Shown one piece after another: positions 38,781 through 50,129 of a DNA stretch of 64,000 bases. Position numbers and translations under genes: made by a program. The DNA comes from Chrysomallon squamiferum. Its lineage: Eukaryota; Mollusca; Gastropoda; Neomphalida; Peltospiridae. Below the pieces are notes generated by a model. It worked only from the letters and a program-made list of their open reading frames with translations, did no database searches and was not told the DNA's origin. Where the stretch lies: NCBI GenBank assembly GCA_012295275.1, contig CM022679.1, forward strand, positions 7,706,169-7,770,168, given 5' to 3'. Within the stretch, counting starts at the first letter, position 1. Every line of letters begins with the position of its first letter.

Positions 38781-39781
38781 TGGCGCAGATATTAACGAGC
38801 ATTATAAATCTTGTAACAATTGATTACCTTGATTTGTTAACAGCAAAACAGATTATTTATTAAAGCTTATTTTTGATGTTATTTTTTTAACTTTTAATTT
38901 TCAGAATATCTTGTATATGGAGAGCAATAGTTTCCAATTGGTTAATAAATATGCAACAACGCTAAAAGATTTAAGAGAAAGAATGTTGAGTTACGGAGGT
39001 GAGGATATACCATACTTGTTTATATTAAAATACTGTTAATAAAAAAAAAAAAAAAAAAATAATAATAATAATAAATAAATAAATAAAAGTTTTTGATAAA
39101 GTACAAAAATTCAGTATTATATTAAAACATTTTTAAAATTTGATTAATTTCATTTTAAGGGCAACATTTATTTAATTTTATTTTTTAATTTTATTTTTTT
39201 ATTTTATTTTTATTTTTTATTATTATTTTCTTAATTTAAGAAAACTGCTTTTAACACTTTACAGATTATTTTAAATTATTAGTAAAAGGGGATCTGTACA
39301 TACTTTTTTCCCTTGACATGAAAACACAAATAGTTGGCAAAAAAAAAAAACGTAACTTCAAAATACGCCAAATATTCAAAGTACACTATAACACAACTTG
39401 CATCAGGATGAAATACAATCTCAAACCTAGCTTTTACTGCAGTGTCAAAATATGGAAGGACTCTGTCAATGTGCAAACATGTTAACATTTACAACAGTAA
39501 CAAATACAGAACAAAAGTGAATTAATGTTAATATTTATTTCCCTAAATAAACATGTTTAAAAAAAATAAAATAATAATAATAATAATAAATAATAATAAT
39601 ATATAAAATTTCAGACACATTCATGTTTTTAAATGTCTTTTTTCATGCAAATTTTGTTAAGTTCACATTATGTTGCAAAAACATTTAGAAAAAATAAAAA
39701 ATTGATGAGAAAATATTACATCATAATATTTAATCATATGCACACAAATACACAGGCGTAATAATATCTTCACAGAATTTG
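38781..39781. other. Spacer between the G-alpha promoter and the bL27m 3' end
   Basis: AT-rich, with poly-A and AAT runs at about 39043-39090 and 39560-39605. For the minus-strand bL27m transcript, an AATAAA at 39539-39534 gives a plausible 3' UTR of about 245 nt. No other gene was seen. Confidence 0.5.
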
Positions 39782-41785
39782 CTAAATTTCTGATATGAGT
39801 CTGAATTTTCCCAGTAGTGGAGTGCTCAGCACATTAATGAATTTTTTCTTGATTACAAGTCCATTTTGCACAGGTCCATAAAGAGGACTGTCAGGATAGG
39901 GTGAGAGTGTTTCAGCTGATATGAGTATCTTGCCATCTGTTATAGCAAACAGCGTATTGTTCTTCCCAAGTTTGACCTAGACAAAGGAAAAGAAAAGAAG
40001 AAAATAATAATAATAAAATGCAAAAATGAATGAATTAAGAATACACATAAATGAATACTGATTTTGTATCTAATTTTGATCATTTACCATTTGTTAACTG
40101 ATAGGTTGCTCTAATTTATTTTGACAAAATTTGTATGCAGGTATGCCATGATTAATGGGATTAATTAATCCACAGACATTACTGTGAATATTGAAATCAT
40201 GTTAACTGAATATGATAATTAATGGCCAAAAAAAAGTGATCTTTGGTCAAAAGCAGACTCAAAGAATATAACATACTTATCTTGTAAAGAAAATATTTAA
40301 ATGTTTGTTAAATACAGAGTATTAGTCCCAACAATTATTTATCAAAAATAGTTTGTATAGTTTTAGCTTTGTTCTCTACATAAACTGTTCAGTAGCACAC
40401 CATTTCTCTAAACTGTGGCAAGCTAGATTGTAACAATTCATATCTCAATCATGTCTATTATTTACTGTTTAAGCAACTCCAAGTTATGAAAATGAAATTA
40501 ATTAAGCTCTTTAAATCTTTGAATTATATCCAGTTTAGCATCTGAAGTAATTAATTTCATAGTTTAAAAAATTAAATGTTCAATCTCCATTAGAGTTTGC
40601 ATCTTCTGAGATATCTTTTGGGGTATAATTTCAAAAATCACTCAACAGAAAAATTTGATTTTGTAAAATATCATAGCCTAAGTGTGAGGCATGCTCTCTT
40701 ACTGGTTGCTGTTTCATTACTAATTCTAAATCTGCTCACTGACAAATCAATTGCTCAAAACTTTATATGACAATCCTACTGATGTTTGCCAGGATATTCA
40801 AAAGCATGTTATAATTGTTAACAGTTTAGTTTGAATTATCCTTTCCTAGTGTGACAAAACTTTGAAAGCATGTTAATCAAGCATGTCAAGGGATGGTTAA
40901 AATTAGTATTACTCGGTTCATCAATTATTGTGTAAATCAAAAGCATCTGCTTGTCATAATTCCAGATTTATTGTAAAGAATAATGTCAGAGGACAAAGAT
41001 AATATTTTTAATTTCTTTCTAATTTATATGATAGATTCAATATGTTAACACTGAGGAGCAATCAACCAACATCTACAAAAACATGTACTTCAATATTCTG
41101 ACATAAAAATTGCATTTCTAAATTGTGTTTCTATACCAAAGTACACTTACAAAAATGGAAGTACATTTATTATACACACTAACACAGTGTCCTTTTTCAC
41201 TGTGTTAACTAGTATTAGCTTATTTCTTAGAATTAAAATGATAATTAAAACTTGTATTATTAAAGTACTTGTTTTTCTTCTATTCATTATTTAAAGAATA
41301 ACATAATGTCACATACATTTTCCCCAGGATAAAATTTAAGACCCAGCTGTTTGACCAGAATTTGGCCAGCATGAACAAACGTTCCTTCATGTTCATAAAT
41401 CCTGCGATGCTTTCCCTTGGTTCGTTTTCTTTTATTGCGTACTGGTTTTGCATATCTTACAGATGTCATGCCTGCTAAACCTGAAAACACAATGCATTTT
41501 AAAGTTAAAAATAACAAATATTAACCGAATAGTCTCCATCCATTCTACTATAGAAAATGCAGGCCGACATTAGGTCATAAATGAAAATACAATACACACA
41601 TATATTTAACATGTCACGTTTTAAAACATTCTTAATCAAACATGTCAATATATCCGTTATGTCGATCAGAATGAAATGATAATAATCGCATATACATATC
41701 AAATTTATCAAAACAATATATAACAGTAACCTGGTGTAAACTTTGACAGCAAAGAAGATGAAATGCGTGCAATGGAGGCCGCCAT
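39782..41785 (-). CDS. MRPL27: Mitochondrial large-subunit ribosomal protein bL27m, 3 exons, 137 aa
   Basis: Component of the mitochondrial large ribosomal subunit near the peptidyl-transferase centre. Exons in transcript order: 41785-41731 (18 codons + 1 nt), 41480-41317, 39976-39782 (stop TAG). All introns are GT-AG with matching phases (1, 0). The first 25 or so residues (MAASIARISSSLLSKF, then GLAGMTSVRYAK) are basic and Ser-rich, as in a mitochondrial presequence. The L27 core is visible as KGKHRRIYEHEGTFVHAGQI, then FYPGENVKLGKNNTLFAITD, with the family's HAG and GxxVxxGKNxTLFA motifs. The C-terminal KKKFINV and KFRLISEI match the mitochondrial extension. Length compares with about 148 aa in mammals. 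No defects are visible. Transcription is divergent from the exons starting at 41862. Confidence 0.95.
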
Positions 41786-41861
41786 TTTCTTTTTCAGAGG
41801 TAGCGGACTCCTTGAAACATGTTTACAAATTTAGTAAATTAACCATCTTAAATTAATTGGA
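41786..41861. promoter_or_regulatory. Probable bidirectional promoter between bL27m and a divergent gene
   Basis: Only about 76 bp separate the minus-strand bL27m start codon from the plus-strand ATG at 41862. GCGGCCTCCAT/ATGGAGGCCGCC around the bL27m start resembles a TATA-less housekeeping initiation region, and GCCATTTT is YY1-like. No TATA box is obvious on either side. Confidence 0.4.
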
Positions 41862-42092
41862 ATGAATATTATTAAGGAAATTGTAATAGGTGCATTATTG
41901 TTAAGGTAATATTAAAAGATATATTATCAATATTGTTTGTTTTTTGTTTTGTTTTTTTGTAGAGAGTTTTGGTAACTGACTATTTGACCGGACACGAACA
42001 TTCAGAAAAAAGACGGGCATTTCAAATTCAACCAGTCGTTGATACTTTTGGTACATTTCGTAATAAACATCGATATAGATCTAGAGAATACC
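41862..42092 (+). CDS. Two exons of an unidentified gene divergent from bL27m (partial)
   Basis: Candidate exon 1 is 41862-41905 (ATG, 14 codons + 2 nt, donor AG|GTAATA). Candidate exon 2 is 41965-42092 (acceptor GTAGAG|A, 42 codons, donor C|GTATGT). Exon 2 reads VLVTDYLTGHEHSEKRRAF and then a His/Arg/Tyr-rich stretch ending RSREYR. The start MNIIKEIVIGALLLRVLV is hydrophobic, like a membrane anchor or targeting segment. I do not recognise the family. The acceptor is a TAGAGAG cluster, so the exact exon 2 start is uncertain. Downstream exons must lie in or beyond the tandem array. The terminal-exon cassettes in the array (51794, 56135, 60779) fit the phase of the 42092 donor and would close a protein of about 73 aa. 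Confidence 0.5.
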
Positions 42093-42233
42093 GTATGTGT
42101 GGTTTTAGTTTGAACATCTCAGAGTTTTATTATAACTATTAATATTTGATATATTATTATCATATATATTTAGAACTCGTGTATCTATTAAATTATATAT
42201 TCTACAATGGTAGATGTCTAAATCACTAAACAA

Positions 42234-42278
<45 letters not shown>

Positions 42279-42293
42279 TTAATGTAGACACGA

Positions 42294-43022
42294 TGATTTA
42301 ATTCATTAAATATTTCTATACAAATTGTAAGTTAAATTTATGTGTATTTTATTTAAGCAAATGTTTAAATTCATTTGCAGAGATAGAAAAATGTTTTATA
42401 AATTTAAATAACTAAAATAATTTTTATGGATTATGTAGATCAAATTAAAATGTATAGCGTAAAATACGGATTCCAAAATGTCAGATAGAGCCTACTGAAA
42501 GTAAAATTACGTTCTCTGAAATACACCCGAGCTTACCAAAACCGAAAACCATAATAATTTTATTTTATGTTGTTTAATGATGTAATATCACATTTGCATA
42601 TATCATTTCTCAGTTTTTCCTTTTCCTCTTATTCTTATTCCTTCATCTATATATCTATTAAACTCTAAGTAACAATTTCTAATTTATAAATAACTAAAAT
42701 AATTTGGTACAAATGAATGTTTCTCTATGAATTTTTTCTTAAAAATTAAATGCGGCATAGTGCTTGTACTGAAAAAAGAAAAAAACAACAACAGTGATTA
42801 GCTTTATTCATCATCAGTTACTTTTCTTTCGTTTACAATATCACAAATATGACTCTTACTTGTATCCACTTACCACTTCTTTCTTAGTTTATTTTCTTCT
42901 GTGTTTTTTATTCTTAATGTTTGTTTGTTGTTGTTTTTTTGTGTTTTTTTTTATCTGTATTCTTTCGAGTTTTTTGTTCTTGTTCTTGCTATATTTTTAT
43001 TTATTTATTATTTATTTATTCA

Positions 43023-43070
<48 letters not shown>

Positions 43071-43250
43071 TTAATGATTATTTATATTTGCAAAAGCAAA
43101 ACAATGAATGGTAACAAAACATTCACTAAAATCTGTGCTGAGATCTCATAAATGTAAATCACAAAAAACCAGAAAATTGTAGTCGGTTTTGTTACCTGAT
43201 TGTTTATAATAAAAGAAAAATCTGCAGAACATAAATTATTAGAAAAACTC
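42294..43250 (+). repeat. First array unit, left part
   Basis: Begins after (ATT)n 42237-42280 and is collinear with 48865-50080 and 53166-54360. It lacks the oligo-C/CA run. It contains a second (ATT)n at about 43023-43072. There is no coding content apart from simple-repeat artefacts. Confidence 0.75.
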
Positions 43251-43252
43251 AC

Positions 43253-43301
43253 CCATAATCTTTTTTAGATGTTCAGAAGTTTTTGAAAAGAGCTTCCCCA
43301 T
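43253..43301 (-). other. C element copy 1: candidate first exon
   Basis: Minus strand: ATG at 43301-43299, 16 codons plus one base, then a consensus donor (ATGG|GTGAGT). It encodes MGKLFSKTSEHLKKIM(G). Gly2 followed by a basic amphipathic stretch looks like an N-myristoylation signal. A TGACGTAAT CRE-like site sits about 45 bp upstream on the same strand. No following exon is identified within the unit. The donor phase (1) is compatible with bL27m exon 2 downstream. Confidence 0.35.
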
Positions 43302-43437
43302 CTTTCTAGTATCCCCCCAGTAAAACAGTAAATATGATTACGTCAGACACTAAATTGGTTTGATTTGCTAGGATTACGAAACCGTACACATTTCTAAACA
43401 TAAAAGTAAATGCTGACTTTCGGTTCTTTCTTTCCTT

Positions 43438-43474
<37 letters not shown>

Positions 43475-43900
43475 TTTTTTTTTTATGTTTTTTATTGTGT
43501 TTAATTTAACTGTTTTATTAAGTATTATTAAATGAAAATCTGCACATTTTATACTCTTCACCACTTAGTCCAAACTAAACAACTAGAAAACGTTGTTAAA
43601 AGAAAACTGTTGATATTACACACAATAAAAAAAAAAAAAAGCAAAACACCTGCAAATTCTATAATATTTAGCTTTCTTTCAACAATTTCAACAAAATTTT
43701 TACCTTAAAAAGATAGAAGAAATATTTTTAAAATGACAAACATAAAAACAATCATATCAAAAATATGTATATACAAATATTACAGAATGATATCGAAACA
43801 GAAGATTTTAACGTGAAAAGTTTTCAAGGTAAGAAACACAACTTATTGGCGACGCCATTGTTTAAAGTGGAGGTGACTTCTTTTACGTCGTAGCTGTGGC

Positions 43901-44021
43901 TATATAAGAACGACAAACAGAGGATGACGTAAGCCTGAGGGTTCTTTTTATAAAACAATTGAACATCCACTACCCCGTTGATTTTTATCCGGGATGTGGA
44001 AAAACGGCCCTTTTCAGGGCC
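43901..44021 (+). ncRNA. A element copy 1: TATA box plus histone-type 3' stem-loop
   Basis: TATATAAG 43901-43908 and the stem-loop GGCCCTTTTCAGGGCC 44006-44021 are 105 bp apart. The stem-loop has the flanks typical of metazoan replication-dependent histone mRNAs (AAAAC before, ACCCC after). If transcription starts about 30 bp after TATA and ends about 5 nt after the loop, the RNA would be about 95-100 nt. It has no histone frame; the only short ORF starts with an ATG in GATGACGT. Before the stem-loop are a CCCG/CGGG hairpin and a GATTTTTAT stretch. This copy differs from the others in AAGAACGAC, TGACGTAAG and GGAAAAACGG. An upstream block TTTTACGTCGTAGCTGTGG precedes the TATA box. No clear U7-binding element follows. 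Confidence 0.5.
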
Positions 44022-44081
44022 ACCCCCCCCCACCCCCTCAATCTCACGAATGAGTAGTTCTCTGTTCATAATCCTATTGCT

Positions 44082-44088
44082 TTGCCGA

Positions 44089-44164
<76 letters not shown>

Positions 44165-44166
44165 TA

Positions 44167-44201
<35 letters not shown>

Positions 44202-44299
44202 TTTCAAATAGCAGTAGTGGTAGAATTCTTGTTTTTGTTATATAACACTAGTAGTAGTTACTATACTTCTTTTTGTCAGATAGTACTATTCTTCTTCTT

Positions 44300-44371
<72 letters not shown>

Positions 44372-44372
44372 G
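44082..44372 (+). repeat. ATT/AAT and TTC microsatellites in array unit 1
   Basis: (AAT)n at about 44091-44201, (TTC)n at about 44290-44328 and (ATT)n to about 44371. All open frames here are repeat artefacts. Confidence 0.95.
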
Positions 44373-44560
44373 AAACAATTTTTCAAAACGTTCTGTCTAT
44401 TTCAGATGGTGTTAATTTTAGCATTTCATATTTTCCTAAAATAATTACCTACAGTCAATGCACTGACGTCAGTATATCAAGAAATCCACAAAAAAACCCA
44501 CAAAAAAACATTTAAAAAACAACTTTAATAAACCAACAAAGAAACTCCAACAACTAAAAC

Positions 44561-44698
44561 ACATATACCATCATCTCATACACTGCTTTAAAATATCTAC
44601 ATATATCACCATCTCATACACTGCTTTCAAATATATATGATTTTCCAGCAATGTAATTATAGATATTTTAAAGCATTGTATGAGATAGTGGTATATGT
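44561..44698 (+). repeat. Long inverted repeat, copy 1
   Basis: Arms 44561-44595 and 44664-44698 (35 nt, about 3 mismatches). A second direct copy of the left arm (about 44600-44632) lies in the spacer. The core is CTCATACACTGCTTTAAAAT and its complement. Transcripts would form a stable hairpin. Confidence 0.8.
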
Positions 44699-44796
44699 AC
44701 TTAATATCATGAGTCTGCAGAACTTCGTTCTTGTTATCTACATTTAATAATTTAACATATCTGTCTAAATCATCACACAGTGTATTAAACAGAAAA

Positions 44797-45323
44797 AGAA
44801 ACTCCAAGTAACCATTCCTAATTTATATATAACTAAAAAGTTTGATATAAATGAATACTTCTCCAAGAATTCTTTCTTAAAAATTAAATGATGCATAGTG
44901 CTTATCCTGAATAAAAAGAAGAAAAAGCAACAGTGTACAGCATTAATTATCATCGTTTACAAATATATATATATATATATATTCTCTCTGCTAAAATGTT
45001 CGTTTCATAAAATTATCATTAATTGTTATTAGACTACCTTTGCATAAATAAATCTTTCTGTTTAAACAGTGGATTTGATGTTAATTTTTATTTTATTTTA
45101 TTTAATTTTTTAAATTATCATAAAATGATCTTCTTCACATGCTAAGAGAGTCCTTCTGTTCGGTTGTTTTTGATACAACCCCCCCCCCACACACACACAC
45201 ACACACAAATGTAACAAATATGATTCATACATGATCCGCTTACACCGTCTTTCTTAGTTTGCTTTCTTTTGCTTTTTTGTTTTTATTGTTTTTCCGTGTT
45301 TTTTTCTGGGAGTCTGATTAATA

Positions 45324-45355
<32 letters not shown>

Positions 45356-45520
45356 TATGTTTGCATAAGCAGAACAATGAATCGTAACAAAACACTGACT
45401 AAAATCTGTGCTGAGATCTCACAGAGGTAAATCACATGAAACCAGAAAATTGTAGTCTGTTCTATTAGCTGATTGTTTATAACAAAAGAAAAATGCGCCG
45501 AATCTAAATTATCGGTAAAA
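44797..45520 (+). repeat. Partial array unit without A-element upstream part
   Basis: After the inverted repeat the sequence jumps to the part of the unit normally found before the oligo-C run (compare 49220 and 53540): AACCATTCCTAATTTATA and so on. This unit lacks the exon cassette, B element and GTAGACCCG landmark. It contains the oligo-C/CA run at about 45179-45207 and ATT repeats at about 45323-45354. Confidence 0.75.
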
Positions 45521-45525
45521 CTCAC

Positions 45526-45574
45526 CCATAATCTTTTTTAGATGTTCAGACGTTTTTGAAAAGGGCATCCCCAT
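45526..45574 (-). other. C element copy 2: candidate first exon
   Basis: 49 nt from ATG (45574-45572) to donor G|GTGAGT, in frame: MGMPFSKTSEHLKKIM(G). It differs from copy 1 by K3M and L4P. The CRE-like TGACGTAATCATATTTA lies just upstream. Confidence 0.3.
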
Positions 45575-45719
45575 ATCTCCAACATACTTCCCCGGTAAAA
45601 ACTAAATATGATTACGTCAGACACTAAATTCGTTAGATTCACTAAGATTACGAAACCGTAGACATTTATAAACACAAAAGTAAATGCTTGTTTTTGGTTC
45701 TTTCTTTCTTTCATTCTTT

Positions 45720-45840
45720 TTTTACGTTTTTTTTTTTTTTTTTTTTTCCCCTCTTTTTTAACGTGAAAAGTTTTGGGGAAAAAACACAACTACAGAACGT
45801 AAAATAAATTGTTTAAAGTGGAACCCTATCCTTATTATTA
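45720..45840 (+). repeat. Truncated A/B chimeric junction
   Basis: After a poly-T run, the A-element start AACGTGAAAAGTTTT and AAAAACACAACTAC breaks into ACAGAACGTAAAATAAAT, the tail of a B element, then a piece of A (TTGTTTAAAGTGGA), then B again (ACCCTATCC). TATA box and stem-loop are missing. This is a recombination or deletion scar within the array. Confidence 0.65.
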
Positions 45841-46110
45841 TTAAATAAATTAAAATTATTACTAAAATAATTATTATTCCAATTATTAAATTATTGAAAT
45901 AAATTATTAAAATTATTATTATTACTTTTTAATGACGAATAAATAAAATAAAGCAGAACAATAAATATAAAACAAAAAACATTCACTAAAATAAGTAATG
46001 AGATTTCAAATGTAAATCACATGAAACCAGAAAATTATAGTCCCTTCTGTTAGCTCATTGTTTATAACAAAAAAAAAAATGTGAAAACCTAAATTATTAG
46101 TAAAACTCAC

Positions 46111-46160
46111 CCATAATCTTTTATAGATGTTCAGCAAGTTTTTCAAAAGAGCTTTCCCAT
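46111..46160 (-). pseudogene. C element copy 3: frameshifted
   Basis: 50 nt instead of 49. The frame reads MGKLF and then hits TGA (TCA to TGA), and a one-base insertion follows. The GTGAGT donor is intact. It is the only clearly broken copy of eight. Confidence 0.4.
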
Positions 46161-46767
46161 ATTTTCTGTATCCCCGTAAAAAAATAAATATGATTACGTC
46201 AGAAACTAAATTCTTAACATTTGCTAGGATTACGAAACCGTAGACATTTCTAAACATAAAAGTAAATGCTGGTTTTTGGTTCTTTATTTCTTTTAATTTT
46301 ATTTTGATGTTTTATTTATTTTATTTTATTTATTTATTTATTTATTTGTTTCCTGTTCGTGTGTTTTCTTTGACTTATTTTTGTATTATTAAATGAAAAT
46401 CTGCTTTGAATACTGCACATTTTATACTCTTTCCCATTTAGTCGTAACTAAACAACTAGAAAACGTCGTTAAAAGCAAACTGTTGATATTACACACAATA
46501 AAAACAAAGAAAAACACCTTTAAATTCTATATTATTTAGCTTTCTTTGAACAATTTCATGAAATTTTTACATTAAAAATATAGAAGGAATATTTTTAAAA
46601 TGACAAACTTAAACATAACCTTATCAAAAATATGTATGTACACATATTAGAGAATGATATCGTAACAGAAGATTTTAACGTGAAAAGTTATCAAGGGAAA
46701 AAACGCAACTTCTTGGCGACGCCATTGTTTAAAGTGGAGGTGACGTCTTTTACGTCGTCGCTGTGGT

Positions 46768-46888
46768 TATATAAGAGCAACAAACAGAGGATGACGTCAG
46801 CCTGAGGGTTCTTTTTATAAAACAATTGAACATCCACTACCCCGTTGATTTTTATCCGGGATGTGGAGAAACGGCCCTTTTCAGGGCC
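46768..46888 (+). ncRNA. A element copy 2: TATA box plus histone-type 3' stem-loop
   Basis: TATATAAG 46768-46775, stem-loop 46873-46888, spacing again 105 bp. It differs from copy 3 mainly by AGAGCAAC instead of AGAGCGAC after the TATA box. It is preceded by GTGACGTCTTTTACGTCGTC and contains a TGACGTCA palindrome (full CRE) just after the predicted start region. Confidence 0.5.
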
Positions 46889-47440
46889 ACCCCCACCCAC
46901 CCCCTCAATCTCATGAATGAGTAGTTCTCTGTTCATAATCCTATTGCTTTGCCTAATAATAATAATAATAAAAAATAGTAATAATGATAATAATAATAAT
47001 AACAACAACAATAATAAATATAATAATAATAATAATTAACATAATTATAATAATAATAATAATGTTTAAAGTACCAGTAGTGGTAGAATTGTTGTTTTTG
47101 TTGTATAATACTAGTAGTAGATACGATACTTCTTGATGTCATATAGTACTATTCTTCTTCTTCTTATTATTATTATTATAATTATTGAAACAATTTTTTG
47201 AAAACGCTCTCTGTAAATTTCAGATGATGTTAATTTAGCATTTCATAATTTCCTAAAATAATTACATACCATCACTACACTGACGTCAGTAAAAAACAAA
47301 AAATCCACAAAACCCCACAAGAAAACTTTAAAAAAACGAACAAAGAAACCCCAACAACTAAAAAACATATACCACAATGTCATACACTCCTATAAAATAT
47401 CTACATATACCAGCATCTCAAACACTGCTTTAAAATATCT

Positions 47441-47557
47441 ACATATACCACCATCTCATACACTGCTTTAAAATATCTATGATTTTCAAGCGATATAATT
47501 ATAGATACCTCACCTATGTAAATATTTTAAAGCAGTGTATGAGATGGTGGAATATGT
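47441..47557 (+). repeat. Long inverted repeat, copy 2
   Basis: Arms 47441-47476 and 47522-47557 are 36 nt with a single mismatch; 29 bp (47448-47476 with 47522-47550) are perfect. The spacer is 45 nt and contains a smaller TATCTA/TAGATA pair. Two further direct copies of the arm lie upstream (about 47365 and 47403). Confidence 0.9.
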
Positions 47558-47689
47558 ACTTAATATCATGGGTCTGTTTTGACGTGAGATGTTGGTCTTG
47601 GTTCTTATTTTCTACATTTAATAATTAACATATCTGTCTCAATCATCACACAGTGTATTAAAAAGAAAAAGAAACTTCAAGTAACCATT

Positions 47690-48188
47690 CCTAATTTATA
47701 TATAACTAAATAGTTTGATATAAATGAATACTTCTCCAAGAATTCTTTCTTAAAAATTAAATGATGCATAGTGCTTATACTGAATAAAGAAGAAAAAAGC
47801 AACAGTGTACAGCATTAATTATCATCGTTTACATATATATATATATATATTCTCTCTGCTAAAATGTTCGTTTCATAAAATTATCATTAATTGTTATTAG
47901 ACTAGCTTTGCATAAATAAATCTTTCTGTTTAAACAGTGGATTTGATGTTAATTTTTATTTTATTTTATTTTATTTTTTAAATTATCATAAAATGATCTT
48001 CTTCACATGCTAAGAGAGTCCTTCTGTTCGGTTGTTTTTGATACAACCCCCCCCCCCCACACACACACACACAAATGTAACAAATATGATTCATACATGA
48101 TCCGCTAACACAGTCTTTCTTAGTTTGCTTTCTTTTGCTTTTTTGTTCTTATTGTTTTTCCGTGTTTTTTTCTGGGAGTCTGATTATA

Positions 48189-48233
<45 letters not shown>

Positions 48234-48403
48234 TATGTTTGCATAAGCAGAACAATGAATCGTAACAAAACACTGACTAAAATCTGTGCTGAGATCTCAC
48301 AGAGGTAAATCACATGAAACCAGAAAATTGTAGTCTGTTCTATTAGCTGATTGTTTATAACAAAAGAAAAATGCGCCGAACCTAAATTATTGGTAAAACT
48401 CAC
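47690..48403 (+). repeat. Partial array unit (second)
   Basis: Near-copy of 44797-45520, including oligo-C/CA at about 48046-48073 and ATT repeats at about 48187-48232. The exon cassette, B element and GTAGACCCG landmark are absent here too. Confidence 0.8.
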
Positions 48404-48452
48404 CCATAATCTTTTTTAGATGTTCAGAAGTTTTTGAAAAGGGCATCCCCAT
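48404..48452 (-). other. C element copy 4: candidate first exon
   Basis: 49 nt, in frame, MGMPFSKTSEHLKKIM(G), donor GTGAGT. The protein is identical to copy 2, with a silent ACT/ACG difference. Confidence 0.3.
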
Positions 48453-48579
48453 ATTTCCAACATACTTCCCCGGTAAAAACTAAATATGATTACGTCAGAC
48501 ACTAAATTCGTTAGATTTACTAAGATTACGAAACCGTAGACATTTATAAACACAAAAGCAAATGCTTGTTTTTGGTTCT

Positions 48580-48603
48580 TTCTTTCTTTCTTTTTTTACG
48601 TTT

Positions 48604-48650
<47 letters not shown>

Positions 48651-48817
48651 CTATTTTTTTAACGTGAAAAGTTTTCAAACTGTTAATATTACACACAAAA
48701 AAACACAACTTTAAATTCTATTATTTAGCTTTCTTTGCCATTGAACATTTTTAAAAAGATGGACTTTTAAAATGACTTATTATTATTATCATTATTATTA
48801 TTACTAGTTTTAATTAC

Positions 48818-48863
<46 letters not shown>

Positions 48864-48865
48864 TT
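48580..48865 (+). repeat. Truncated A region, poly-T and ATT repeats
   Basis: Poly-T of about 50 bp, then AACGTGAAAAGTTTTCAA joins directly to CTGTTAATATTACACAC, a segment normally found about 200 bp upstream. TATA box and stem-loop are lost. (ATT)n occupies about 48815-48862. Confidence 0.65.
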
Positions 48866-49842
48866 AATGTAGACCCGATCATTTAATTCATTAAATATTT
48901 CTATACAAATTGTAAATTAAATATATGTATTTTTACATTTAGATACTTGTTTAAATTCATTTGCAGAGATACGAAAAGGTTTTAGAAATTTAAATAACAA
49001 CAATATTTTTTATGGATTATGTGTGGATAACAATGTATGATGTAAAATACTGATTCCAAAATGTCAGCTAGAAGATATTGAAGGTAAAGTCTACATACTC
49101 TGAAATACACCCGAGAGTACCAAACTGAAAACCATAATAATTTTATTTTATGTTGATTAATGATGTAATATCAAATTTGCATACATCATTTGTCATTATT
49201 TTTCTTTTCTCTCCCTTCGTCTATTTATCAAAACTGTATATAACCATTCTTAATTTATAAATAACTGAAATGATTTGGTATAAATGAATGCTTCTCCAAG
49301 AATTCTTTCATAAAATTAAATGCTGCATAGTGCTTATACTGAATAAAGAAGAAAAAAACAACAACAACAGTGTACAGCTTTAATTATCCTCATTTTATAT
49401 ATAAATTGTCTCTGCTAAAATGTTCGTTTTATAAAATTACCGGTAATGGTTACTAGACTAGCTTTGCATAAATAAATCTTTCTGTTTAAACAATAGATTT
49501 GATATTAATTTGTTTTATTTATTTTATTTTTTTTTTAAATTATCATATAATGATCTTTCTCACATGCGAAGAAGGTTACTTTTGTTCCGTTGTTTTTACT
49601 ATGAACCCCCCACACACACACAGAAATGTAAAAAATATGATTCCTATATGATCCATTTATCAATTCTTTCTTAGTTTGCTTTGTTTTGATTTTTGTTCTT
49701 ATTGCATTTTTTTTGTTTTATGGGGGGGGGGTGTTTTTATTATTTTTTATTATTATTATTTTATTATTATTATTATTATTATCTGTTTCTTTTTTTACTT
49801 TTGTTCTTTTTTCTTCTATTTCTTGTATTTATTTATTATTAT

Positions 49843-49899
<57 letters not shown>

Positions 49900-50080
49900 T
49901 TAATGATTATTTATATTTGCAAAAGCAGAACAGTGAATACTAAGAAAACATTCACTAAAATCTGTGATGAGATCTCAGAGATGTAAATCACATGAAACCA
50001 GAAAATTGTAGTCCCTTCTATTAGCTGATTGTTTATAACAAAAGAAAAATGTGCAAACCTAAATTATTAGTAAAACTCAC

Positions 50081-50129
50081 CCATAATCTTTTTTAGCTGT
50101 TCAGAAGTTTTTGAAAAGAGCATCCCCAT
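50081..50129 (-). other. C element copy 5: candidate first exon
   Basis: 49 nt, in frame, MGMLFSKTSEQLKKIM(G), donor GTGAGT. It differs by H11Q. Confidence 0.3.

Noticed and set aside
44082-44444. Poly-Ile, poly-Tyr and poly-Leu open frames over ATT/AAT/TTC tracts here and elsewhere in the array
   Set aside because: Translations of microsatellites with no unique coding sequence.
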